Shown here: positions 11,096 to 22,370 of the stretch, piece after piece
How positions within the stretch are numbered: position 1 is the first letter of the stretch
Layout of the letters: every line of letters begins with the position of its first letter
Source of the DNA: Chinchilla lanigera
Taxonomy: Eukaryota > Chordata > Mammalia > Rodentia > Chinchillidae
Length of the DNA stretch: 64,000 bases
Direction: 5' to 3'
NCBI RefSeq assembly: GCF_000276665.1
Contig: NW_004955459.1
Coordinates: 12,738,106-12,802,105, forward strand
Notes under the pieces: model-generated
Database searches by the model: none
The model's input: only the letters and a program-made list of their open reading frames with translations
What the model was told of the DNA's origin: nothing
Made by a program: the position numbers and the translations under genes

Positions 11096-11419
11096 ATGGG
11101 GATTCTTGGGTGTTCTGAAGAAAGAATGGGACAAGACACACATTCAAGGCAGTGTACATTTATTGAGGGTGGAAAAGAAATGTGCTCTATCAAGTGAGAG
11201 TGCACTGGCAAACATGAGATAGGAAATTGGAGTGTGGCAAAATTAGCTGTAGATGTCGGTGAGAGCTGTTAATTACAAAATCCTCGGACACATGCAGAGA
11301 GGAGTTCCCAAATCCTTCATGTGGAGTTCGCATGAGAATTCAAGCAGATTTTATTTGATGTCAGCCTGAGAAGTACTTAATACAAGAAGGATAGTCCACA
11401 TTGAGTAATTTTTTTTCCT

Positions 11420-11500
11420 TTTTGTGATCCTGGGGATCAAAGCCAGGGCTTTATGCATGCAGTGCAAGAGTTCTACCACTGAATCACATCCCCTGCTCCA
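11420..11500 (-). mobile_element. ID-type SINE, diverged
   Basis: The antisense tRNA-SINE body includes GATCCTGGGGATCAAAGCC, a CAGTGCAAGAG block and the CCACTGAATCACATCCCC end. A T-rich run precedes it at 11409-11419, equivalent to the A tail. It is older than the GGTACCGGAG subfamily. Confidence 0.75.
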
Positions 11501-11700
11501 CACTGTTTTGTGCCACTGTGTTCTCTCAAATGTTTGGCCGGCCTTAATGCTGTAGCTGTGCGGCGCTTCTTTTCCTACATTTCCTTGGCCCAAACTTCCT
11601 CAGCAGAGACTCTTTGTCCTCCTAACTCTAATAAAACTTTGCTACTGTTTGCATTTCTTCTTACTTATTTTTTACTCAGTAGAGAAAAAATCCTAGAAAA
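11501..11700 (+). mobile_element. Possible LTR U3/R fragment
   Basis: A pyrimidine-rich block ending CTCTAATAAAACTTTGCTAC (11627-11646) resembles the poly(A)-signal region of class I ERV LTRs. No clear TG start or partner LTR was found. Confidence 0.35.
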
Positions 11701-13317
11701 CACCTCCAAAAGTAGACTCCAGCACCCCAAAACCCACAAGGATGGCCAGAATAAGAGCAAGAGGTTCTGTGCATCCAGAATTCCTGGATTGGCTTCTCAT
11801 TCATGCATTTAAGGAATTGTACAACTCTTATGAAAAACTGACTTGGTCAAGTGCCAGATTTAAGTATCCTGTTGAAAGAATCTCTGGGATTCTCAGCAGA
11901 TGTAAATGACAAATTAAAAATAATTTTTTTCTGATTGCTCCACCTATAGTGCTGAGGAACTGGATAGTCATCCTGGAGCCTGTGTTCTGAGCATGTCCCT
12001 CTGTGACTTTGACAAATTAGGCCCAGTTGTTTAACCAGTGTTCCCTTACCTCAACTACATGCAAAATATATGAAAAACATAATGAACAACAACTTCCACA
12101 GAAAGCAAATTGACAATATCTTTGCATGATTTGCTGATTTGTCCTGACTTTTAAAGTTTTATGTTAGTCTAAAGTGTTGCTTTGTATTTGGGGACCCTTT
12201 TTCATATCTGTCATTCTGTCAATGTTCCAGAATGAATTTACACTCAAAAATAGGTATCTCATTTCTATTTTGTTGAAGTTAGAAATTATATTTTCAAAAC
12301 CTGTGAAAACTAGGATCTATCCTCGCCTTTATATTACGCACCATCCAACTTGTGTGTGACATTTAAGTGACAAGATACTGGAAAATATTTGCTAGCAATC
12401 ATAGTGCAGTGTTCAGACTAATGTGGTTTTTTTAAACACCAGACAGTGTGTATTATTCATAGATCATACATCCATTAAAAATGTTGGAGTGATGATAGCT
12501 ATTGGGCAATAACAGAATATAAAAGAATGGAATACAGGTTTTATTGTTTGTCGAAAGGAATAAATTTTTTAAAGATACTTCATTTTTTTTCACAAATATT
12601 TTTAAAATAGGGGAAAACAATGTCAATTTTGAGTGCCAATTATTTCTTTAATGCACGGTGCAATGATCATTTGCAAACACACACACATGGAGACATGATT
12701 TGTGAAATTAAGATAATGAGGATCTGATATGTAAATATAAAAATACAATTAAGTCTTGTTTATCACATAAATTTAGGTTTGGCAGAATTACGTTAGATGA
12801 AAAGATATAGAGGGAACACTTGATTAAGAGAGATACAGGATAATTGAATGACAATAACAAAAGATACACTTACTTTTGGTAATCTTGCATAACTAAAATA
12901 ATTACTCAGTGTCTAGATAGAATATTTCCAAAAAGTTGCTAATAATGAGAATTATTCTAAGGCATGTACATTGAGCAACACAACTTTGGGTCTTTTTTAG
13001 CTCTATACCAAACCCAGGAATATTTTGGCCTAAGATTATTTTTACAGCCTTTCCTACCTAGAACACGTATAAGGACCCAGCCCGTGAGCATCACCTCCGA
13101 GCCTCAGGTCCCGCGTTACCATTTCGTATTCATGTTAGCACATGAAAATTGCTCCAAGATATGTCATATTTCTTCCCATCTCCAACCTCTGCCCCATGAC
13201 CCCCAAAATGCATGTATTTAAACACTTGGACTATTCCATGTATTTTGTATATTTCTGTACTAATGGGAAAATAAAGGTTAAAGAAAAATGAAGACTTTCA
13301 ATTATTTAGAAAGCTTA
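11701..13317. other. No gene recognised
   Basis: AT-rich unassigned DNA. A small CpG-containing patch lies at 13060-13130 in an otherwise CpG-poor area and may be a fragment of an older insertion. The frame at 12964-13221 shows no domain. Confidence 0.5.
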
Positions 13318-13475
13318 AATACCTGGGAGTGGTGGTACATACCTGTAACCTAAAGACTCTGTGAGTCTGGGGTGGGAGTTTTGCATGTTTGACCCTGCCT
13401 TGGGCAATTTAGCATCTTACTTTGACCCTAAGCTCAGTTCAACACCCAGTAGCACAGAAAAGAAAAGGAAAAAAA
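13318..13475 (+). mobile_element. B4-like SINE (B1 part followed by ID part)
   Basis: A diverged B1 head (GGGAGTGGTGGTACATACCTG) is followed by an ID-like segment (CCCTAAGCTCAGTTCAACACC) and an A-rich tail at 13458-13482. The order fits a 7SL/tRNA dimeric SINE. Confidence 0.6.
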
Positions 13476-13482
13476 AACAAAA

Positions 13483-15230
13483 TAATCCTTGCTGTAGTAG
13501 TCTTTGGTTTGGTGTTCCTATTTGTTAAACTACTATGATTGTTAAATGGATTTCTCAATAACGTGAATAAATGTTCCTGGATATTTAACTTTTTCTTTTA
13601 TCATATAATTACCCCACAAGTCAGTTAAAGAAAAATAAATAAATCTGTCCTTAACCTGTAATTAGGATAGGTTTCCTGAAGGCTTTTTGCACAATTTTCA
13701 GCCAGAGCTCTTACAAATGTGAGAGCTCTTACATATGCTCCTTTGTATCTCTTCTCTTTTATTCATTTATGGTTCATTTGTACTGCATTTTTTGACAGCT
13801 CTCTGCCAACTTCCCCATGCAATATTTGTTCCTTGTTCCAAATCTTACAAAGACTTTAGCAGGAATAGGCTCAATCACGTGGCTTGGCGACTGTGCATAT
13901 GGACTGTGCTAATGGACTGTAGTGTAGAATAGAACCCCACGGTTCAGACAGGTCATGGTGGATGATCAAGTAGAGGAGACCTGAACAGGAAAGATGATAG
14001 GGATGGGGAAGCATATTTGCCAGGAAGAGTCAGATGTGGGGGTCTGTGAAGACACTTTCAGGGTTGTCAGAGGAAATAAGTAAAGCACTTATGTTCAGGA
14101 AATAATAATAATTCATTCTGAATTATGAACAGAGTGAGAAAGCTCAACATATTCCTGGGTCTCCCTCACTGATAACTGCAGAGATGCTCAAGTTAAGACA
14201 TATCTGCAGGTTTATCTTTCTTCTGTAAAATCCAGGGTTGGCTAGACGGGCCAGGCTGGAAATTCTGACAAAATAAGATCAAGGCTGGCTTTGTAAGATC
14301 AGTTGTAGCCCAGCCCAGTGGACATAATCATAGCACCCTCCAGTCACATTTATTTTTATTTCCACCAAGTTCTTTTTTAGAGTATTCGGTTTATTTGGTA
14401 CATTTTCATATGCCTTCCTTTTTCATTTGTGTTTTGCTTACTTGGTAGTTGTCATTTTCCTGTCCAAACACATGTCCTTCACCTGTTCTATTTCTTGTGC
14501 TCCCTATTCTTAGCGAATGTGAATAACACAGCACTGACTGACAAATATTTCAACATTTTACACCTTAAAACACCTGTGAAACTGCAAAAAAATAGGAGGT
14601 ATGACCACAGTGCATGTTATTCACACCTGGTTTTCCAGGCAGGAAAGTAGACAAGCGTCCAAAGAATGAGGAACCTATGGGACTTTTCAGGTTGGCTTAA
14701 TAATGTGAGGAATACCTGGTAACCATTTAAATGTTCAGTTATGTGTGTGAATCTTGTGTGTTTTTCTTCATAGACTTCTCTAAATGAAGATATTTGTTAT
14801 TTCAAGATAATGCTTTAAATTATACTCCAAAGTAAATATTGAACACATAGTTGCCTTTTTGTATTTACCTATAACATTAATTCCTGCTTATTGCATAGTT
14901 TTAAAAAAAAACAGAATATTAGAAGGAAGATTAAATGCTTGTATTTTCCTCCAGAGACACCATTGTAAGGGAATCTTTCTTGCATACTTCTATATTCTTA
15001 AATTATATATATGTAACCCCAATATTTAGAGGTATGCAACACCTTTGGGATTTCTTTAAACTTTAATTGTTAATTTAAAAGACACATTCACTCTGGTATT
15101 CTCCAAAATGTCTAAGAATTTGTAGGCATGCTTGTGCTCCCTGTTAAGTCCTCCTTCTGGTGTCTCCCCACCACGTTTCACTTTCCTGCCAAAAATATTC
15201 TTTTTCCCTCTGCATGTTCTCACAGATAAG
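13483..15230. other. No gene recognised
   Basis: Mostly AT-rich sequence. A direct repeat, GAGAGCTCTTACA-like, appears twice at 13705-13735. No repeat family was confidently identified. Confidence 0.5.
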
Positions 15231-15289
15231 ACCTTTAACACTGAGACTTTCCCAGTGCGCAGGGAAATTTCTAGTGACTTTTCAGTGAA

Positions 15290-15560
15290 GGCTTCGTGAG
15301 CATTGTTAGGTTTTCGACGCAGAAAAGGAAACAAAGGGGGAAAGAAGGCATTAACTCCACACAAGGAGAGGAGAGGAGAGGACTGCATGCAGCACAGGGC
15401 TGCTCTGTGGTAGACAAAGGAGGCCGGGGTTTAGGAGGGCTGTGGTTAAAGGCAGAGCTGGAGGGGCAGGCTCAGTGACGTGTTAGGAGGCGATTGGGAC
15501 TTCCGTCTCGCCCCTGAAAGGTAAGAGGAAGTTGTATTCAGGGCTGAGGGGAGCAGAAGT
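15290..15560 (+). promoter_or_regulatory. Locally GC-rich segment with CRE-like and splice-donor-like motifs (candidate only)
   Basis: This is one of few GC-richer, purine-rich stretches. It contains several CpGs, a TGACGTG at 15476-15482 (CRE half-site-like) and GAAAG|GTAAGAGG at 15516-15528, a good match to a 5' splice site. A first exon of an unannotated non-coding transcript would look like this, but so would chance. No TATA box or open frame supports it. Confidence 0.2.
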
Positions 15561-16049
15561 GAGGGAAGTGTCATTTGGAAGATAGGCTGTTGCTTTTGGG
15601 CTACAGCCATGTTAGACCACCACCGTAATGGTTCAGCAATTCATACTCCAGTAAAAACCTATCAAGTACGGCTTGTTCGGGAAAGTACAGCAGGAAGCAA
15701 GATGAATCATAAAGAGCTCCCTTCTGTCCTCAGCAAAATGAACCTGAAGGCTATTTTAAATTAATTTTTCTTTGTCCTCAATAATTTGAAATTTTTAGTG
15801 ATGCTCTTCTAGCCTTTATACCAATTCAAACCTCCACTAGTGCCCCAAATTTTTTTCAAGCACAGCCCTGCATTCATTTTTATAAAGAATAAACTTATGT
15901 GCCTTTTACCTACAATGATAGCAAGCTAACTGGCATGAACAAAACTCAAGGCTTAATTGTTACTGAAATAAGTGCAGACATCTACAGACAGTTAAGTAGC
16001 AATATGCATTCTACCTTCCAAAAAAGTCCATTTCATAATCCATTCTTTC

Positions 16050-16170
16050 ATGTGGTGGTGCATCCCCTGTGATCCTAGAGCTCAGGAGGCTGAGGCAGGA
16101 TGATTGCCTTGAGTTGAAGGCCAGCCTGGGCTTCATAGTGAGTTCAAGCTCTATTTCAAACAATAAAAAT
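16050..16170 (+). mobile_element. B1 SINE
   Basis: Contains the 7SL-type core (GCTCAGGAGGCTGAGGCAGG, AGTTGAAGGCCAGCCTGGG). It is flanked by AATCCATTCTTT (16038-16049) and AATCCACTCTTT (16168-16179), a one-mismatch target duplication. Confidence 0.88.
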
Positions 16171-16180
16171 CCACTCTTTT

Positions 16181-17540
16181 AAAACTGCCAAACCTTAAAG
16201 TGTCAAATAGAGAAATTTGCATGGTTGACACGCAAATGAGAGTAAAAAATTTGTACAACTTTGTGGAATTTTCTGATAAGGCCTCTTCCAACATGGCTCA
16301 CTTTTATTTTTAAGAAGTCATCAGGCCAAGTATATACTAGAGCTTTCCAGAGATAAAATAATTGCCAGACACTATAGTTATATACTTAGTGCAAACTGTT
16401 CATGTTTTGATTGGAGAGAAAGCAAAATTTTTCTGCTATTTTCTTTACTTACAAAGACCCCATCTTTCCTTTTTAAACTTATACATCTGGAGATATAAAC
16501 TTGGCAAATTCCATCAAGCTTTCAAAGAAGTCAGAATAACACCAGGTGGGACTTTGAGAAGGAATATCAGAAGGAGGCTTTGGAGACTGGTTCTGGTGGT
16601 TATTTGTTTTTCTTCTCCTGAATATTTCTAGTCAGGTTTTCTTGAACATAGAACTATAAAATGAACCCAGGAGGTGATGAGCTCACCAGAACTAACCTTA
16701 CAGGGACACAGGACGGCTGTCTCCTCTGCAGGGAGGTGCAGGCTCTGCTCCATGGAAGTACAAAATGCCCCAGGATAGAATCTTTTTCAACGCCATGAAT
16801 CATACAGCCTTCAAACTTTCTTAGGCCATATATTGAAAAAAAATGTCTCTATGGAATTTATAATCCAAACACTAAAATCTCATTATTATCTACTTTCTCA
16901 CTCATAAAGCTCCTGTGTCATATTTTTCTTTTTGTTAAATATTACTAGAGAAAGGAAAGAGGACCTAAGTGGAAAGAATATGCGATGGAACAGGCTTTCT
17001 TAGCTTTTGTTCCTTTAACCCCTAAAATGACCCACTGTTCCTAAAGCGTGGTTTGCTAGATTATATATTTCTCTATAGAAATTTGTTTATGTCACTTTGT
17101 GTATGAAACTGCTTGCATCTTGGAATAAAAGCTCTCCGTCATATGTTAACTGACTTGTACAGCTTCCTTTTCATCTACTTAATGCTCTGCTAGGTTGAAC
17201 TTGGCAGGCATGATTTTAGTATAACCTGACTATGTGACGTATTCAGAAGTCCACTGTGGATTAGTATGTGCAAGTGACATCTCGTGGGGAAGGCAGTCAG
17301 TTGGAGAAGATAACGAAAAGATGACTGACAGTCATTTCAGACTTGAATGTGGATCCAACGTACTAAAATGCCAAGGTTGGAATTGGGAGAGTTAAGGGGG
17401 AGAAAAGCTGTTAGGGAATCCATGCGGTTAATATGGGCAAATAGGAAGTTGTCTGGGAAACTGGAGAATGCAGGAGGTCGCTTTCATCCTTTACTAGACT
17501 TTCATTTGCACTTTGAAGCAAATTTCCACATGAACTGTCT
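16181..17540. other. No gene recognised; possible LTR end near 17.1 kb
   Basis: Mixed AT-rich DNA. GGAATAAAAGCTCTC at about 17121-17135 resembles an LTR poly(A) region but has no partner features that I could establish. Confidence 0.4.
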
Positions 17541-17815
17541 ATAAAGTTCCCACGATGAAGCAGAGATCACAGCTGTGCCCAGCTGAGGCTACGGTTTTGG
17601 CTTTTGCCAAGCCACTGCAGTTCCTTCGGCAGGCCTATCCTATTCACCATACTTGCATATCCTATTTCTTTTCTTTCCATGATCTTTCTGACCCTCATCA
17701 ACTGGAAAAAAATCTGTATAAAATCCTCAAGATACATCTCTAGCCCTTTTTAATCTCTCAAGCGGTTTTGTGTTATGTTCTTGCTGATATAATAAATGGT
17801 CACAAGTGGGATACC
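17541..17815 (+). mobile_element. LTR-like segment
   Basis: A TATA-like CTGTATAAAATCCTC near 17716 is followed by a pyrimidine-rich stretch and ATAATAAATGG near 17790. That is the spacing and order of an LTR U3-R. Its ends and family are unknown. Confidence 0.4.
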
Positions 17816-18309
17816 TTAATACGATAGAAATAAATCTGAATAGGAGTCTACAATGAAGGGTCTGAAAGACCACACTCGAGAGATGTCTAGTGGAGAATCT
17901 TACCTTGGTTCACCTAGTTTCTGGCAGCTCCTGCATTCCTTGACTTCAGGCAAGGTCCCACCTCTTTCTGCCATCACTCTGTGTGACATTCTTTCTGTGA
18001 TTCTTGTGTTTGTGCCTGTGCGTGTCTTCTAAGAACACCAGTGATTGGATTCATTGTTCATCCTCATTCAATATGAGCTTATCATAGCTACAACCTAATT
18101 ACACGGGCAGATAAAGTTACAGCCACAGGGTTTTGCTGAACAGGAGTTTGAGGGGGTGCAATTCAGCTCAGCACAACTTCTCTTAAAAGTTTTCCTACTC
18201 CTATGGCAGAATTACTATTTATTTGCTATGATATAATTTAGTTTAAATCACTTTTACAATTATTGTGCTTTATCATAATCCTAGATCTTTTTTTGTTCTA
18301 TTTACAGTT
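17816..18309. other. No gene recognised
   Basis: Unassigned DNA. Pieces such as ATGAGCTTATCATAGC and CCTAATTACACGGGCAG show no family that I can name. Confidence 0.5.
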
Positions 18310-18482
18310 CTATTGATTGAACTCAGGACCAGTTGATCACTATGTACACATATCCACAGCCTTTTTAAAAATACTTTTTGAGACAGGGATACACAGCTGG
18401 CCTCCAACTTGTCATCCTCTCTTCTCAGCTTCTGGAGTAGATGAAATCATAGGCATGAACCATTACACTGAGTTCAGTGGTC
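18310..18482 (-). mobile_element. B4-like SINE, antisense
   Basis: An antisense ID-like piece (TTGATTGAACTCAGGACC) is followed by an antisense B1 piece (TTTTTGAGACAGGGATACAC...). This is the mirror of the dimer at 13318. Confidence 0.65.
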
Positions 18483-18949
18483 ATTCTTTAAATGCAAAAT
18501 ATATGCATTATTTGTCATTGTTCCCCTAGCACTCCAAGTGTGAAGTAAATGTTTAACTATATACAGGCATGTGTTTGAAGTCTCTCTCTATATGTTTAGA
18601 CATAGCATTTTTTCTATTAAAATTATGAAATTAGGTGTCTATTCTCCACTAAAGGAATTTAGTATATCTCCTACGTGAATAACATATTCCTTGTTTATGC
18701 TTATCATTTCAAAAGCTACTTATAAAATAGTTTCTTAAAATTATTAAATCACTTTTGTTTTATTAAGCAAAGAATATTATGTATTATTTAATATGCTCTT
18801 ATTACTCAAAATCTATTACAAGTGTGAATTATTGTACTGAGCTCAAATAAAATAAGCTCAGAACTTCAACTGCATATGGTAAAATAATAAGATAGTAATG
18901 AAATGGATCAAAGTTTATGCCAAGTTGTAAGAATTTTTTCTAATTTACT

Positions 18950-19065
18950 CTTTACAATGAAGGGATAAATTTAACTTGTGATTTCCATTTCACAGATTAA
19001 GAAACTGAAGTTTAAAAGTGTTAAGTAATTTGACCAAGACCATTCAGGTAATAAATTTAGAACAA
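18950..19065 (-). mobile_element. MIR fragment
   Basis: The antisense MIR core is recognisable: CCATTTCACAGATTAAGAAACTG followed by a degenerate AAGTAATTTGACCAAGACCA. This ancient mammalian SINE is strongly diverged. Confidence 0.7.
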
Positions 19066-19069
19066 AGAT

Positions 19070-20100
19070 AAAAGATAGTGCAAGAGTGCTAAAATTAGTT
19101 CTTTAACAATTAAGCATTATGCTTTTGTGATTTTCTCAGTATATCATCAGGTACTTGTTATTACATTAATTGCTATCTTTCATTATGTGAAGTGCTTTAC
19201 CTTCTGCCATCATTTATCACTTCTGATTTTATGTGTGTTTCTGTGCCAGGTGAAAAGCACACCTGTTGGTTGGTGTGGGTGCACATGTAACACATATCAC
19301 AGCACACTGCTTGTGGCAGGCTCTTGTGATGGGCACTAGGCTTTCTCTAGGTCCACAGGTTTTGTTATTCTCATAGGCAAAAGAGCTTATTTTAGTGACT
19401 TCAAAATTCCTATACAGCTTCTTTAATTTAAAGCACTATGAAAAGAATGAAATGATGGATATAGAGTCTAGGAATAATGGGAAAATTAATGATTCTATCT
19501 GTGGGGTGAGTGAACAGTGAGGGTTGGTTGGTGTGAGTGGTTCCACCGCTGGGTGGTAAAGAAAGAGAAAATTGAAAAGGTGCTTCTTTTACAACTTTTT
19601 TTTTGAAGGCTATTTTAAGGCCAACACCCTCAGTTTTATCTTACTTCCACCTTTTCTTTTAGTCTCTTTGATTCCTTTTTCTATTTGTCAGTCAAAAATT
19701 GATTAAAATAGTTTTCAAATGCAAGTCTGTGGCAGAGGGAGAGGTGGGTCGGGGGAGGGACAGGCACAAGAGTTAGGATCTTTGAAGAACCAAAAGTTTA
19801 AGATGCCCAAACTGGGTTTTAACAATTTTGGGAAGCCTTGTATTATCTTCATAAGCTACCAAGTTATGACAGAAAATACAAGTCGATATACCCTGGGTTT
19901 GGGGTTTACTTCGACAGATCGAGACTCACCTGGTAAGGTGTTTCCTGACTGCTTGAGAAAAGCGAATCACAATATAAATGCTTTCTCTTGGTTAAATTAT
20001 TAAAAAAGAAATTCTAATATTTTATCAAAGAAAATGTTATACTATTTATAGCTTTACTTGTACTTATAACAGCTCACCTGCTCTCTTTCTTATCACTGAA
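19070..20100. other. No gene recognised
   Basis: AT-rich sequence. No frame in it shows recognisable conservation. Confidence 0.5.
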
Positions 20101-20101
20101 G

Positions 20102-20462
20102 CATCATACCTGACACTCACAGCTTAGACGAGGGGAGGTTTATTTCAGCTCACAGCTTCAGAAGTTTCAGCCTGTGCTCAGTGGGCTGCAAAGCAGAACT
20201 TGGTGGACAAATCTGGGCAGAGGAAAGCTCATGTCATCACAGACCGGAAGTGGGGACAACGGAAAAGAGGATCCTGGGGTGGAGCTACACCTTCCCAGCG
20301 CATGCTCCCAGAGAGCTGACTCTTCCAACCAGGCCCTACCTCCCACCAGCACATAAACGCAGTGGGTAAGGCTCCCCTGGAATCCTGTCAGCCTCTTATA
20401 GCCTCTTCTCTGAGCGCTTGAGGCTTTGGGGGGGGACATTCTTGATCTAAACCATAGCACTT
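20102..20462 (-). mobile_element. MaLR-like LTR, antisense
   Basis: Read on the minus strand it opens TGCTATGGTTTAGATCAAG, the classic style of ERVL-MaLR LTR starts, and carries the poly(A) signal AAATAAACCTCCCC (plus about 20133-20147). The GC-richer body with several CpGs explains the overlapping 60-120-codon frames here. Confidence 0.7.
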
Positions 20463-20744
20463 GATTACTGCAAAGCAGAAGAGCACATTTCTTGTTTTTG
20501 CATGTCACATTAATTTTAATCTTATCTGTAATATTCAAAGGATCACTCTGGGAAAGGATGATTTTCCTTTGCTACTTCCTCATGGCCTGGGGAAGAGGCT
20601 TGTGCCACACAGTTTACTCGAGGCCTTAAGAGCATCCATTGGGGTGGGCCAGGAATACTTGCTGAGAGGCTAGCTTATGGGACTAGAAGTCTGGAGCTTT
20701 AGTTTCTCCTTATGATGCTATCTGCCAAATTCTTTATCGCTTGT

Positions 20745-21180
20745 ATTTTGTATTAGCCAGCTTCATGTTACTGTAATAAATGTCATCAGTTTTGGGGGTT
20801 TGAGACCAAGTTTGGGTGGCCTCACTGGTCTGCAAACATCCCAAGCCAGGAAGCTGAGGGGAAGAGATTCAGCCAAGGGAAACAATCTGTTGTAAGGGTT
20901 TGAGGCCAACACCCCCAATGACCCGATGACCCCACTTACAGCCCTCCTCCTGAATGTCCCAGCAGCTCCACTTATCAACAGGCTGGGGACCAAGCTTTGA
21001 ACACTCAAGTCTTTGAGAAACAGTCAACATCCAGAAGACAGCACCTTCCCTCTGGTGGTCTGCTGTGCTACATTCCTCTCTGGCGGAAGCTGAAGTCTGG
21101 CCTCTTCTACAACGATCCTTTTTATTCCTCATTTCTGACTTTAATCTTCATGATTGCAATGATGTGTACACCTAGGCATT
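20745..21180 (-). mobile_element. LTR-like repeat, antisense
   Basis: The segment starting GTATTAGCCAGCTTCATGTTACTG resembles the antisense 3' end of mammalian LTRs (compare 59040). The GC-richer interior again yields overlapping spurious frames on both strands. The family was not named. Confidence 0.4.
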
Positions 21181-22370
21181 TTTAACCTCATGTAACTGCC
21201 ATAGAGAATAGAAACCAGTGCATAGAGAAAATAGTTTAGTTTAAAATGTCTAGTATTTCAAAGTCACCTATGCCACTCATCAAGATGGAGGGACTGTGAA
21301 ATAACACATTGTACAGGGCATAGAGGTGACAGTTATTAATATCAGCATGATGGATTTCATACCCTTGAAATGTAAGAAACTTTAACTCTGGGTTCAGCAA
21401 CTTCATAATTTATGTAAGTACAGCCTGTGTCAGTTCATTAACAGGTCATTAGTGAGTCTGCAGAAGCTATTCTAAACTGTTCTCGGGAAAATCAAGGGGG
21501 AATGTACCAGAAAGCACAATTAGGTTGGAAGCTAACTTTTAGACATGTGGACATGTGTGTGTGTGCATGCTTGTGTGTGCATGTGTGTGTGCACATACAT
21601 GCATGCATGTTCATGCACTGTACTTCCTTTTTGTATTTAATAGGCCTTCATTTGTAGGCAGTGGTTTTGGTCAAGTCTATGTAGGCTAGCATTTATCCAC
21701 GGGTGCCACAGAATGGGGATGAGAAAGTTATGAGAAATGATTGGGGATACCCAAGTTTTCACTTTCTTGAGCTTGGCCTGCATATTCTGTGCCTATTTCA
21801 TATTGTTATCCAGTTAGGTATTTTTTTTTTACCTGTAATAATAGCTGCATAGACACTTAAAATTAAGGTTAAACTTTAGCTTTCTTCCATTTGGGAAGCA
21901 GTGATATGTACAGAAATATTTGGAAGTGATCAAGATAAAACCATCACTGTCGACAAACTTCTAGGAACTATTCAACATCAGTTTCCTTGAATGCTACCGT
22001 GACTTACAGGGTATAGCTCCAAGTTCCAAGATTGGTCTAACACCCTTCTTTAATCAAGTGGCACCCTCTCATAGCAATGTTAGAAGAACAAGAAGAGTAA
22101 ACAGAAACATGGAGAGTGTTTTAAGGCCTAGATTCTACCCTGGCTCATCATCACCTTCACCCAAGTGTCACTGAACAAATAAGTTCAACATAAATGGTGA
22201 AGCGAAACATATTCTGCAACTCATGAGAGAAACTATCTAACCATATGACAAAGGGTATAGCTATATTAAGGAACAAAGTGTTGTAGCCAAGTTGGAATCT
22301 GCCACACATACTGTAAATCAAAAGCTTTTATCCCAAATTCATATGTAAAACAAAACCGCATAAACATTGA
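21181..22370. other. No gene recognised; contains a (TG)n-rich patch
   Basis: An interrupted TG/CATG microsatellite lies at 21548-21612. The rest is unassigned AT-rich DNA. Confidence 0.5.

Noticed and set aside
12964..13221. 85-codon frame crossing a small CpG-bearing patch
   Set aside because: No domain, no splice signals in frame and no retrocopy hallmarks.
20167..20538. Overlapping frames on both strands, up to 123 codons
   Set aside because: Explained by the antisense MaLR-like LTR at 20102-20462.
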